Numbered from the stretch's first letter, positions 36,201 to 44,241 are shown. The stretch: DNA of 64,000 bases from Ohtaekwangia kribbensis (GCF_042676245.1 NZ_JBHTKA010000008.1:620001-684000); one strand, 5' to 3'. Notes: a model not told the origin generated them from the sequence alone. Numbers and translations: made by a program.

Positions 36201-36629
36201 GGCCGTGAATTATCAGAAGAACTTGCTGAAATGGCTGCAGAGCAGGAACGTATCCGGAAAGCTCTTCAGGAAATGCAGGAGAAGATGAAAGAAGGAGGAA
36301 AGGGTCCTGGGGGAGATCTTCCTTCTAAAATGGAACAAACGGAAATGGATCTGGTGAACAAACAGCTTACCGACCAATTAATCAGACGCCAGCAAGATAT
36401 CCTCACCAGAATGCTTGAAACAGAGAAGTCAATGCGTGAACAGGATATGGATGAAGAGAGGAAAGGCGAGACAGCGAAGGATTACGACAAAGAAATTCCC
36501 AAGGCATTTGAAGAATATTTGCGACTCAAGGAAAAAGAAGTAGAATTGCTAAAAACAGTTCCACCCAAACTTTACCCCTATTATAAGAAAGAGGTAAACG
36601 ACTATTTTAAAAGAATGAATAACCAATAA
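33246..36629 (+). CDS. DUF4175 family large membrane coiled-coil protein
   Basis: A 1,127-residue protein. Two membrane helices occupy about residues 25-45 and 50-70, and a third about 155-175. A beta-rich extracytoplasmic part follows up to about residue 500 (FNIELEYPRYLQRQPEKI, YGITQLTLHFRIRNK). The C-terminal 600 residues form very long Gln/Lys/Glu-rich coiled coils with low-complexity runs (KLQNQIEQAAQKLKGK, MQKMQQQMEGAQ). It matches DUF4175, a Bacteroidota family of unknown function. It is followed after 17 bases by the RsbW-like kinase. Confidence 0.85.
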   Translation: MGTGVEQIHEKIKSFKRKYYLNIFIRGAILSLSILASYFLIAALVEYNLWLSPWARFLIFFTFLAVAAFCTYRFLKEPLRWWIIKRGMDEEQSAKIIGSHLPHVSDRLLNLIQLSSSKSDSALTYASIQQKSQDFAPIQFDSFIDIRENRKYLRYLIIPFVAIFAIIIFNSSILTLSTQRIVNFTQQYSPQPPFKFNVADKSLTAFYNEDLSVNITLDGQAVPDDAYLITGERRIKLDHKGNGEFTAVFENVQTAFDFQLEAAGFYSEMFHVSLVNRPELTQFNIELEYPRYLQRQPEKIVNSGNLEIPEGTKVKWNLTTVNAEKASILFSSENAPQNFQESDNQFFNYIKEFRNPDQYEILLENDRSKNKERIAYQVEVIKDQHPQISVNNFKDSVLYQRIILGGSIGDDYGITQLTLHFRIRNKNQKEILSRSVNIPISKVQNQQSFFYNWSVDSLKLSPGEQLEYYLQVWDNDGVNGRKSSKTGFYTFLIPTKDNLVTEIRNSQNQTEQKINQSESKANKLQNQIEQAAQKLKGKQNLDWQDKKMLEDIVQQKQSLDQMLEKLKEENKLLEEKKEAFTKQDERIREKAQQIQKLMEELLDEETKKLFEELQKLLKENADINKLQKVLDKLNQNTNNLEKELERTLELFKQLQYDYKLDQAIEDIKEQVQDQKSLLEKTESLEKEKSGKNQKGEKKGEQNEKNQKGDKSNDQQNGEDQKSESQELAKEQEKLKEQFKQTSEKLDELKKLGEELDKGEELPSEEEMDQNEQQQDESQEMLEQNQPSKSKTPQQKAIQQMQKMQQQMEGAQSSMNMEMDMQNMESLRQIIHGLVKLSFDQENLMKGLAELNQSDPRFNTLAQQQLKLKDDARVLEDSLLALGKRDPFMGSFVTKEVGELNDHLDKVIEANRERKRPQASSEMQASMTSINNLALMLDDHFDMMMQMMANAKPSMGKSKKGQKPSLSQMQQLLNQKIQELKGSGKSGRELSEELAEMAAEQERIRKALQEMQEKMKEGGKGPGGDLPSKMEQTEMDLVNKQLTDQLIRRQQDILTRMLETEKSMREQDMDEERKGETAKDYDKEIPKAFEEYLRLKEKEVELLKTVPPKLYPYYKKEVNDYFKRMNNQ

Positions 36630-36646
36630 CAACGGATTTACGGCAC

Positions 36647-37051
36647 ATGAACACGATCAGCATCCAGGTTCCATCAATTATGGAGAACATCAGAATGATT
36701 GAAAGCTTTATTGACAATGCTAAAGAGCGCTTTCATCTGGACGATGACATTTATGGAAATATAATGATAGCCGTAACGGAGGCAGTGAACAATGCCATTA
36801 AGCATGGCAACTCTAGCGACAAGTCGAAGAACGTTCATCTGAGTTTATCCCTTGACAACAGCATGATTAAGTTTGTTATTAAAGATGAAGGAAACGGATT
36901 CAATTACGACAACCTGCCCGACCCAACAGCTCCTGAGAATCTTGAAAAGCCCGGAGGCCGCGGTATATTCCTGATGAAACATCTTTCTGATGAAGTTGAT
37001 TTCAAGGAAAAAGGTCGTGTTGTAGAACTTAGCTTTTACGTAAACTCCTGA
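36647..37051 (+). CDS. RsbW-like anti-sigma factor ATP-binding protein
   Basis: A 134-residue HATPase_c protein of the SpoIIAB/RsbW type. N box E45-AVNN-A (VTEAVNNAIKHGN), G1 box DEGNGFNY, and the G2 box with GGRGIFLMKHL are visible. Such proteins phosphorylate an anti-anti-sigma factor or bind a sigma factor. No STAS or cognate sigma gene is adjacent. The stop overlaps the ybeY start by one base (TGATG). Confidence 0.88.
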   Translation: MNTISIQVPSIMENIRMIESFIDNAKERFHLDDDIYGNIMIAVTEAVNNAIKHGNSSDKSKNVHLSLSLDNSMIKFVIKDEGNGFNYDNLPDPTAPENLEKPGGRGIFLMKHLSDEVDFKEKGRVVELSFYVNS

Positions 37052-37476
37052 TGGCTTCTATTCGATTCTTTGCGGAAGACGTACAATTTAAAATCCCTCA
37101 TCCGCGGAAAACCACCAACTGGATTAAAGAGACTATACAAAAAGAGAAGAAAGAGCAGGGCAATGTGAATTTCATTTTTTGCTCTGACGAATACCTGCAC
37201 TCCATAAACGTCCAATACCTCAATCACACCACCTACACGGACATTGTTACGTTCGACAGCAGCGAAACAAAGGGATTAATAGAGGGAGACATTTTTATAA
37301 GCGTTGAAAGAATCCAAGAAAATGCCTCCAAATTCAACACATCTTTCGATGAAGAACTTCACCGCGTGATAATTCATGGAGTCCTTCACCTAATCGGCTA
37401 CTCAGACAAGGGATCTACCAAGAAAGCCCAGATGAAAAGAAAAGAGGACACTTACCTATCTTTGAGAGGAAAATGA
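37051..37476 (+). CDS. ybeY: Endoribonuclease YbeY, rRNA maturation factor
   Basis: A 141-residue YbeY-type metalloendoribonuclease involved in 16S rRNA 3'-end processing and ribosome quality control. The zinc motif is HGVLHLIGYSD: two His are conserved, but the third ligand is Asp rather than the usual His, which I understand to be common in this phylum. The start follows the kinase stop by a TGATG overlap. It precedes mnmG by 138 bases holding three parS-like palindromes. Confidence 0.9.
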   Translation: MASIRFFAEDVQFKIPHPRKTTNWIKETIQKEKKEQGNVNFIFCSDEYLHSINVQYLNHTTYTDIVTFDSSETKGLIEGDIFISVERIQENASKFNTSFDEELHRVIIHGVLHLIGYSDKGSTKKAQMKRKEDTYLSLRGK

Positions 37477-37477
37477 C

Positions 37478-37493
37478 TGTTCCACGTGGAACA
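37478..37493. other. parS-like palindrome, site 1
   Basis: A perfect 16-bp palindrome, TGTTCCACGTGGAACA, one base after the ybeY stop. It fits the ParB-binding consensus TGTTnCACGTGnAACA. Confidence 0.75.
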
Positions 37494-37515
37494 ACAACCC
37501 CTGCAGATTTATTCA

Positions 37516-37531
37516 CGTTCCACGTGGAACA
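37516..37531. other. parS-like palindrome, site 2
   Basis: CGTTCCACGTGGAACA: the 14-bp core GTTCCACGTGGAAC is a perfect palindrome. It lies 38 bases from site 1, centre to centre. Confidence 0.75.
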
Positions 37532-37570
37532 CAAATGTGGAAATGTGGATGAATTTTGTGGGCAACTTTT

Positions 37571-37586
37571 CGTTCCACGTGGAACA
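37571..37586. other. parS-like palindrome, site 3
   Basis: CGTTCCACGTGGAACA, the same core, 55 bases from site 2 and 29 bases before mnmG. An almost-DnaA-box TGTGGATGA lies between sites 2 and 3 (around 37544). Confidence 0.75.
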
Positions 37587-37614
37587 AAATTGACGGAATA
37601 GAATTTCTTAATAT

Positions 37615-39480
37615 ATGATGTTTCCAGATTACGATGTTATTGTGGTGGGGGCTGGGCATGCCGGCTGTGAGGCGGCACATGCCGCGGCCAGAATGGGCTC
37701 AAAAGTGTTAATGGTCACTATGAACATGAACACTATTGCCCAAATGTCTTGTAACCCGGCAATGGGTGGTGTAGCCAAAGGTCAAATAGTGCGAGAGATA
37801 GACGCCCTTGGAGGTATGTCGGGGATTATCTCAGATAAATCCATGATTCAATTCCGAATGCTCAACAGATCTAAGGGTCCTGCCATGTGGAGTCCAAGAA
37901 CGCAGAACGATAGAATGAGATTCTCTGAAGAATGGAGATTAGCTCTTGAACAAACGCCTAACCTGGACTTCTGGCAAGAAATGGTCAAAGAAGTACTTGT
38001 TAAGAATGGAAGGGCAGTTGGAATAAAGACTAGTCTCGGTTTAGAGATAAAAGCCAACGCGGTCGTACTGACCAACGGAACATTCCTGAATGGGAAGATT
38101 CACATAGGAGAAAAGAACTTCGGTGGAGGCAGAACAGCAGAAGGTGCAGCCACTGGTCTTACTGAGCAATTGGTCTCGTTAGGATTTGAGTCAGGGAGAA
38201 TGAAAACAGGGACTCCACCGCGAATAGATGGTAGGAGTCTCGATTATTCAAAAATGGAAGAACAACCAGGAGATGAACAACCCGCAAAGTTCTCCTACGG
38301 CGATACCAAAACTTTAGAAAAACAAATAAGCTGCTGGATAACCTATACTAATGACGAAGTCCATCACGAACTCAAGAAAGGCTTCGAGAAATCTCCAATG
38401 TTCCAGGGTCGCATTAAAGGCTTAGGCCCAAGATACTGTCCATCCATAGAAGACAAGATAAATCGATTCGCTGAGCGTGAAAGACACCAGATCTTTGTAG
38501 AGCCAGAAGGATGGAACACCGTTGAGATCTATGTAAATGGATTCTCTACCTCTCTACCTGAAGATGTACAATATCAAGCCCTCACCAAGATACCAGGTTT
38601 TGAAAAGGCTAAAATGTTCCGCCCTGGTTACGCAATAGAGTACGACTTCTTCCCACCAACTCAGCTACAATTGAGCCTTGAAACACAAAGAGTAGAGGGA
38701 CTCTTCTTTGCAGGTCAAATCAACGGGACCACAGGATACGAAGAGGCAGCATGCCAAGGCCTCATGGCAGGAATCAATGCCCACAACAAAGCACATAGCA
38801 AAGAACCACTCATCCTGAAAAGATCGGAAGCTTATATCGGCGTACTGATAGACGACTTAGTTAACAAGGGCACCCAAGAACCATACAGGATGTTCACCTC
38901 AAGAGCGGAGTACAGAATTCTACTAAGACAAGACAATGCAGACCTTAGATTAACTGAAATAGGGCATAGCATCGGACTAGCAAGTGACGAAAGGCTTGAA
39001 AAGGTGCAAACCAAAAAAGAACACTTTAACCATCTGCTTCAACAACTAAAGAAGGCTAAACTCGACCCCGCAATGGTGAATGATGGACTGACTCAATTCA
39101 ATACTTCAACTATTGATGAGAAAGTCTCCGTGGCTCATCTTCTGAAAAGACCCCAACTCAGCATCAAAGAAATAAAAGCCTTAAGTACCGAAACAAGGGA
39201 ACTACTCGACAAATATTCCATTGAAGTACAAGAACAGGTAGAGATAAGTATAAAGTATGAAAGCTATATCGATCGTGAGCAAAAGCTTGCCGAAAAGATA
39301 GGAACGCTTGAGGACTTCAAAATCAAATCCGACTTCGATTATGATAGGGTAAAGGCACTTTCATCGGAAGCAAGAGAAAAACTTAAGAAAATAAAACCTG
39401 AAACATTAGGACAGGCAACCCGAATCAGTGGTGTATCGCCATCTGACATTTCTGTATTAACTATTTATCTAGGCAAATGA
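37615..39480 (+). CDS. mnmG: tRNA uridine-5-carboxymethylaminomethyl modification enzyme MnmG
   Basis: A 621-residue FAD protein (GidA) that, with MnmE, modifies the wobble uridine of several tRNAs. FAD motif VVGAGHAGCEAA at 11-21, MSCNPAMGGVAKGQIVREIDALGG, and C46 in the conserved CNPA, GGGRTAEGAATGLTE, FFAGQINGTTGYEEAACQGLMAG and the C-terminal RISGVSPSDISVL are as expected. It starts with adjacent ATG codons at 37615 and 37618. mnmG is near the origin in many bacteria. The next gene overlaps its stop by 4 bases. Confidence 0.97.
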   Translation: MMFPDYDVIVVGAGHAGCEAAHAAARMGSKVLMVTMNMNTIAQMSCNPAMGGVAKGQIVREIDALGGMSGIISDKSMIQFRMLNRSKGPAMWSPRTQNDRMRFSEEWRLALEQTPNLDFWQEMVKEVLVKNGRAVGIKTSLGLEIKANAVVLTNGTFLNGKIHIGEKNFGGGRTAEGAATGLTEQLVSLGFESGRMKTGTPPRIDGRSLDYSKMEEQPGDEQPAKFSYGDTKTLEKQISCWITYTNDEVHHELKKGFEKSPMFQGRIKGLGPRYCPSIEDKINRFAERERHQIFVEPEGWNTVEIYVNGFSTSLPEDVQYQALTKIPGFEKAKMFRPGYAIEYDFFPPTQLQLSLETQRVEGLFFAGQINGTTGYEEAACQGLMAGINAHNKAHSKEPLILKRSEAYIGVLIDDLVNKGTQEPYRMFTSRAEYRILLRQDNADLRLTEIGHSIGLASDERLEKVQTKKEHFNHLLQQLKKAKLDPAMVNDGLTQFNTSTIDEKVSVAHLLKRPQLSIKEIKALSTETRELLDKYSIEVQEQVEISIKYESYIDREQKLAEKIGTLEDFKIKSDFDYDRVKALSSEAREKLKKIKPETLGQATRISGVSPSDISVLTIYLGK

Positions 39481-40364
39481 TCGCTGTTACCAATTGCCCA
39501 ATATGTGGCAACCATAATTTTCAAAATGTATTTACCTGTAAAGACTATACCGTTACGCAAGAAAATTTCACACTTGTACTATGTGAACAATGCCACTTCT
39601 TGATAACTAGTCCAAGGCCAAGTGACTCTGAGCTCGGAAAGTACTATTTGTCTGATGACTACATTTCGCACACCAACGAAGCTAAAACATTAATTGACAA
39701 AGTATATCTGACAGCTCGAAACTATACTCTAACATGGAAACGTAACCTTATCCTGAATAACACTACGCGCACCGAGAACAAACTACTTGACTATGGCTGT
39801 GGAACCGGAGCCTTCCTTCACGCAGCAAATAAAGACAATTGGAAGTCATTCGGGATAGAACCATCCACTCAAGCCAGGGAGGAAGCAAAGAAGATAACAA
39901 ATGCCCCTGTTTATAAATCACTTGATGAAATACAGGACGACACGTTCGATGCTATCACTATGTGGCACGTGCTTGAGCACGTTCCTGATCTGAATGAACT
40001 TCTTCAGAAACTAAAATCAATTCTCTCAGAGAATGGCACAATGTTTATTGCTGTACCCAATCATTCTAGCTGGGATGGAAAGAAGTATAAAGCACATTGG
40101 GCGGGCTACGATGTACCAAGACATCTGTGGCACTTCTCAGACCAAACCATGACGAAGCTAGTTGAGAACAACGGATTAAAAGTAAAACAGATTATACCGA
40201 TGAAACTCGACTCATTCTATATATCTCTTCTGAGTGAAAAGTATAGGAGAGGAAATACAACAATCACCGGAATGATCGCAGCATTTATAAACGGATTGAA
40301 GTCAAATATACTTGCTACAAAAAACGGTCAATACTCAAGCCTGATATACATAGTTAGAAAATGA
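39477..40364 (+). CDS. SAM-dependent methyltransferase with zinc-knuckle N-terminus
   Basis: A 295-residue protein. Residues 7-38 form a Cys4 knuckle (CPICGN and CEQC). The Rossmann methyltransferase core follows, with LLDYGCGTGAFLHAA (motif I), IEPS, and AITMWHVLEHVPDLNELLQKL. The family of such knuckle proteins includes sugar and small-molecule methyltransferases, and the substrate is unknown. The ATGA overlap with mnmG and a 4-base overlap with the following gene suggest a three-gene translational unit. Confidence 0.88.
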   Translation: MIAVTNCPICGNHNFQNVFTCKDYTVTQENFTLVLCEQCHFLITSPRPSDSELGKYYLSDDYISHTNEAKTLIDKVYLTARNYTLTWKRNLILNNTTRTENKLLDYGCGTGAFLHAANKDNWKSFGIEPSTQAREEAKKITNAPVYKSLDEIQDDTFDAITMWHVLEHVPDLNELLQKLKSILSENGTMFIAVPNHSSWDGKKYKAHWAGYDVPRHLWHFSDQTMTKLVENNGLKVKQIIPMKLDSFYISLLSEKYRRGNTTITGMIAAFINGLKSNILATKNGQYSSLIYIVRK

Positions 40365-42058
40365 AACTGAAAAAAAGTTTACACTGGTTAATATTTCCTT
40401 TGTTCATTCTTTCATGCGCAAGACAAACCTCGCCAACGGGTGGTCCTAAAGATACCATACCTCCTATACTCATGCGATCATTCCCGGTAAAGGAACAAAC
40501 CAACTTCAAAGACAATACTATAGAGCTTATATTCGATGAAGCCGTTGCAGTTAATAATCCAAAAGAGCAAATTATCATAACCCCAGATATTAATAAAGAG
40601 TACGACATCATTGCCCGAAAGAATAAAGTAAGCCTCACACTGAAAGCCAAACTCAAAGACAGCACTACTTACTCTTTCAACTTCCGTGATGCCGTTCAAG
40701 ATATAACTGAAAAGAATCCGGCAGTCAATCTCAAACTTGCTCTAAGTACAGGGTCCTACATAGATTCATTATCCATTGAAGGGACAGCTGTAGATCCACT
40801 CAAAAACAAAGAGTATAAAGATGTTACCATCGCACTATATGAAAGTGACACCTTCAACATTCTAAAACACAAACCAGTCTATCTTACCAAAAGCAATGAC
40901 AAAGGAAGATACAGACTTGAAAATCTAAAACCCGGTATATATCACCTCTACGGAATAGATGATAAAAACCGAAACCTGATTGTTGACAGTAAAACTGAGT
41001 CATACGGCTTTCTTGTAGATAGCATCAATCTCACAAAAGATATCAAGTCAATCAATATCCCTCTGATCAAACTCGATGCTCGTCCGCTCAAGCTTACAAA
41101 CTCCCGGCCTTACAATACTTACTTCAACATCAAAACCTCTAAGAATCTAAAACAATTCAGGTTGTCCTCTCCGGGCGAAGTTGTTATGTCTTCTTTTGGT
41201 GACGATCAGTCTAACATAAAAATCTATAACACCTTTGACACCAAGGATAGTGTAGCTATAACGCTTCAAGCACTCGATAGTGTAAACAATTCTCTCGACA
41301 CTGTTCTCTACGCAAAGTTCAGTGAACGTGAAGTAAAACCGGAAGCCTTTACTACAAAATCTGAGGGCTTTAGAGTACTAGCCAACAAAGGCACCATCAA
41401 GGGAAAAGTACAGTTCAACAAACCTCTCCTTGATGTTCATTTCGATAGTATCATCTACCGAATTGATTCAGCAAAGACAATTACTTTTTCACGTGAAAAC
41501 ATCCTCTGGGACAGTCTGCATAATCGTCTCACTATAGAAAAAACATTTGACAAAAGTTTACTCGCCAAACCAACAGAATCAGAAATCAAGGCAACAACTC
41601 CAATTCAAAAGCCCTCTCCTCAAACCAAGACAGCTCCGAAAAAAGTCGTAAGCCATCAACTCCTATTTGGTAAAGGTGCCTTCATCAGTATAGAGCTCGA
41701 CAGCTCCAAGCATTCAGAAGAGCAACTTAAACCCATAGCACTCGAGGAGACAGGGATTATTTTTATTGATGTACAAACAACTGAACCAAACTTTATAGTA
41801 GAACTGCTTGATAAAAATTTCAATGTCATCGCATCACAAAAAAATATTCGTAAACCACAGTTCGAAGATCTGAGCCCATCCGAATATCAAATCCGACTAA
41901 TCATAGATAAAGATAATGACGGCAAATGGTCACCAGGAAATTATATTCTCAAACACGAACCAGAACCTATACGTTTTTACAGGAACGAAAAAGCTAATCC
42001 AGTTATCAACTTAAAAGCGAATTGGGAGGTCGGACCATTGTTGATAAAGTATCCATAA
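40361..42058 (+). CDS. Lipoprotein with Big_5-type Ig-like domain
   Basis: A 565-residue lipoprotein: lipobox LSCARQTSPTGGPKDTIPP at about residues 18-36, a motif typical of Bacteroidota Ig-like-domain (Big_5) lipoproteins. An N-terminal Ig-like domain (IELIFDEAVAVNNPKEQIIITP, FNFRDAVQDITEKNPA) is followed by a carboxypeptidase-like fold (GRYRLENLKPGIYHLYGIDD) and a C-terminal region rich in charged residues. Location is probably the outer membrane. It ends at the start of the oriC-like spacer. Its plus strand is strikingly C-rich over G. Confidence 0.85.
   Translation: MKLKKSLHWLIFPLFILSCARQTSPTGGPKDTIPPILMRSFPVKEQTNFKDNTIELIFDEAVAVNNPKEQIIITPDINKEYDIIARKNKVSLTLKAKLKDSTTYSFNFRDAVQDITEKNPAVNLKLALSTGSYIDSLSIEGTAVDPLKNKEYKDVTIALYESDTFNILKHKPVYLTKSNDKGRYRLENLKPGIYHLYGIDDKNRNLIVDSKTESYGFLVDSINLTKDIKSINIPLIKLDARPLKLTNSRPYNTYFNIKTSKNLKQFRLSSPGEVVMSSFGDDQSNIKIYNTFDTKDSVAITLQALDSVNNSLDTVLYAKFSEREVKPEAFTTKSEGFRVLANKGTIKGKVQFNKPLLDVHFDSIIYRIDSAKTITFSRENILWDSLHNRLTIEKTFDKSLLAKPTESEIKATTPIQKPSPQTKTAPKKVVSHQLLFGKGAFISIELDSSKHSEEQLKPIALEETGIIFIDVQTTEPNFIVELLDKNFNVIASQKNIRKPQFEDLSPSEYQIRLIIDKDNDGKWSPGNYILKHEPEPIRFYRNEKANPVINLKANWEVGPLLIKYP
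41486..41499. other. Degenerate parS-like palindrome inside a gene
   Basis: TTTTCACGTGAAAA is a perfect 14-bp palindrome that differs from the classic parS core GTTTCACGTGAAAC only at its outer base pair. It lies in the coding sequence 40361-42058, so may be chance. Confidence 0.3.
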
Positions 42059-42312
42059 CTTGTTAAATGATGTTGAAAAAACAAGTCAAACTTTGTCGAA
42101 ATCCTCATTGTTACCAACCCATGCACAACAATGTGTATGAAAACCAAGTTACCAACATACACTAACATCGTACTCTATCCACACGCAACTTACCCACTCA
42201 ACGTATATATGTTAACAACTTCACAACCTATTGATAAAGAGATAATTAAACTGTAAATTCATTCAACATTCATTCAACACAAAGAACAACGAAACCTTAT
42301 CCACATTTCGAC
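42059..42312. other. Gene-free AT-rich spacer with DnaA boxes: candidate oriC
   Basis: A 254-base spacer with no ORF. It holds a perfect DnaA box TTATCCACA (42297-42305), a one-mismatch box CTATCCACA (42175-42183), TTACCCACT (42190-42198), TTACCAACA (42149-42157) and, just inside the preceding gene, TGTTGATAA (42039-42047). The region is AT-rich (gataattaaa, actatatatatt). It lies about 4.5 kb from the parS-like cluster and next to mnmG. Whether it is the true origin needs strand-skew and functional data. dnaA itself is not in the window. Confidence 0.45.
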
Positions 42313-44208
42313 ATGACTAATTATAAATACTATATATATTATTTAATTAATACTATTAGTCAACGTTCAATCTTAATAACGTTCCTTGTTCTTCTTGTTC
42401 ACCTTTCGTTCGGACAGAATCAATCCGAAATACAGCTCGCGAATGAGTATCTTTTAAAAGGTGATAAGAAAAAAGCGGTTGAGCTTTATCGTGAGTTGTC
42501 CAAACAGGATGTGAACAATTCTTTTATTTACAACAACTATATAAACACGCTGCTCGACCTGGGGGCGTACGATGAAGCACAAGGCTTCTTAAAAAAATTA
42601 TTAAAGCGCGATCCGGAGAATCTGCAGTACAAGCTCGATGCAGGACTCGTCTACGTGCGTTCTGGAGACCTTACACGGGCCGATCGTTACTTCCGTGAGT
42701 TGATTGCTGAAAATAAAACGAACGTGCAGCGTATAAAGCTTATGGCGGAATTCTTCTCGTCACGTTCACTGCTCGATTACGGCATACTCTCGCTCACTGA
42801 AAGCCGAAACTTTCTAAACAATTCCACACTCTTCAGTCTCGACCTGGCCATGCTGTATCGACTGAAGGGAAATCAAGATAAAATGGTGCAGGAATATCTG
42901 AATTACGTAACACAGACCTCAGCCAATATTCAATATGTAAAAAATGTGATGCAGGCTCTTTTGACGGAACCTGAAGAACTAACGAGCCTGGAAAAATTAC
43001 TATACGACCGCGTACAGGAATTTCCGGACGTGGAAGTATACTCGGATCTGCTGATCTGGGTAACGATGCAGCAGAAAAATTTCTACGCGTCTTTCGTCCA
43101 GGCGCGGGCTTACGACAAGCGCTATAAACACGATGGCGAAAAAAGTATGGAAGTTGCCAAAGTGGCTTTGGACAATGAAGACTATGATAACGCAGCAAAG
43201 ATTTACCGCTACATCATTCGTGAGTATAGAAACACACCCAACTACCTGATGGCAACCTTAGGCCTCATTCGTACACGCGAAGCCAGATTAAAAAAAATCT
43301 ACCCGGTAAATACAGATTCAGTTAAAACACTGGTAACGGATTACAGAAAATTTATCAAACAATATCCGGATAACGCAAACGCTCTGGAAGCGGCACGAAG
43401 CGAAGCGTTGCTCTTTGCCAATTACCTGGATCAAAAAGATTCGGCCGTAAAAATTTTAAATAAACTCATCGCCAATCCACGAACTTCGCTATACCTCCGG
43501 TCAAAGGCAAAATTGGATCTCGGAGACATTTATCTTTTGAAAGCCGAGCCGTGGGAATCTACGCTGCTATACTCGCAAGTAGAAAAAACACAAAAAGAAA
43601 ATCCCATTGGTTATGAGGCCAAGTTGAAGAATGCAAAACTATCCTACTACAAAGGCGACTTCAGGCTTGCGCAGGAACACCTCGATATTCTTAAAGAAGC
43701 AACGACTCGTGAAATCGCCAACGATGCGCTTGACCTGAGCATGCGCATTAAAGAAAATATAGCCCTCGATTCTGCCGGTGAAGCGCTCCAGGAGTATGCT
43801 TCCATTGAACTGACGCTCTACCAGAACAAAACGGATGAAGCGTTGGCAAGACTTGATAAATTGAAGCAGGGATTTTCTGTTGCAGGAAAGGCAGTGTCAA
43901 ACCAGACTATACTTGACGATGTATATTGGCTTGAAGCAAATATTCGCATGAAACGTGGAGAGTTTGATAACGCAATTGGTCTGCTTCAAAAAATTCGCGA
44001 TGAATTCGCTGATGATATACTGGCTGACGATGCTTACTTTTTACAAGGTGAAATTTATGAGCGCCAGTTAAAAAATAAAGAGAAAGCGATGGAGATATAT
44101 CGTGACTTCCTCAACAAATATCCGGGAAGTGTATATGCGGCCGAAGCAAGAAAAAGATATCGAACCATGCGTGGAGATTTTGCGGAACCGGCTCAACCTC
44201 GCTTTTAA
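42313..44208 (+). CDS. TPR-repeat exported protein
   Basis: A 631-residue protein with an N-terminal signal-like hydrophobic segment (about 18-34, ending SFGQ) and tandem TPR units over most of its length (ANEYLLKGDKKKAVELYRELSK, NYINTLLDLGAYDEAQGFLKKLLKRDPEN, and near the C-terminus DNAIGLLQKIRDEFADDILADDAYFLQGEIYERQ). Probably periplasmic or outer-membrane-associated scaffold. The first bases are very AT-rich and abut the DnaA-box spacer. Confidence 0.88.
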   Translation: MTNYKYYIYYLINTISQRSILITFLVLLVHLSFGQNQSEIQLANEYLLKGDKKKAVELYRELSKQDVNNSFIYNNYINTLLDLGAYDEAQGFLKKLLKRDPENLQYKLDAGLVYVRSGDLTRADRYFRELIAENKTNVQRIKLMAEFFSSRSLLDYGILSLTESRNFLNNSTLFSLDLAMLYRLKGNQDKMVQEYLNYVTQTSANIQYVKNVMQALLTEPEELTSLEKLLYDRVQEFPDVEVYSDLLIWVTMQQKNFYASFVQARAYDKRYKHDGEKSMEVAKVALDNEDYDNAAKIYRYIIREYRNTPNYLMATLGLIRTREARLKKIYPVNTDSVKTLVTDYRKFIKQYPDNANALEAARSEALLFANYLDQKDSAVKILNKLIANPRTSLYLRSKAKLDLGDIYLLKAEPWESTLLYSQVEKTQKENPIGYEAKLKNAKLSYYKGDFRLAQEHLDILKEATTREIANDALDLSMRIKENIALDSAGEALQEYASIELTLYQNKTDEALARLDKLKQGFSVAGKAVSNQTILDDVYWLEANIRMKRGEFDNAIGLLQKIRDEFADDILADDAYFLQGEIYERQLKNKEKAMEIYRDFLNKYPGSVYAAEARKRYRTMRGDFAEPAQPRF

Positions 44209-44232
44209 AAAATTTTTCGCTTGTTGACAGCC

Positions 44233-44241
44233 TGTGGATAA
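44233..44241 (-). other. Perfect DnaA box between convergent genes
   Basis: TGTGGATAA, the reverse complement of TTATCCACA, in the 94-base gap between the TPR gene and the terminator at 44270. It is the second perfect box within 2 kb. Confidence 0.5.
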
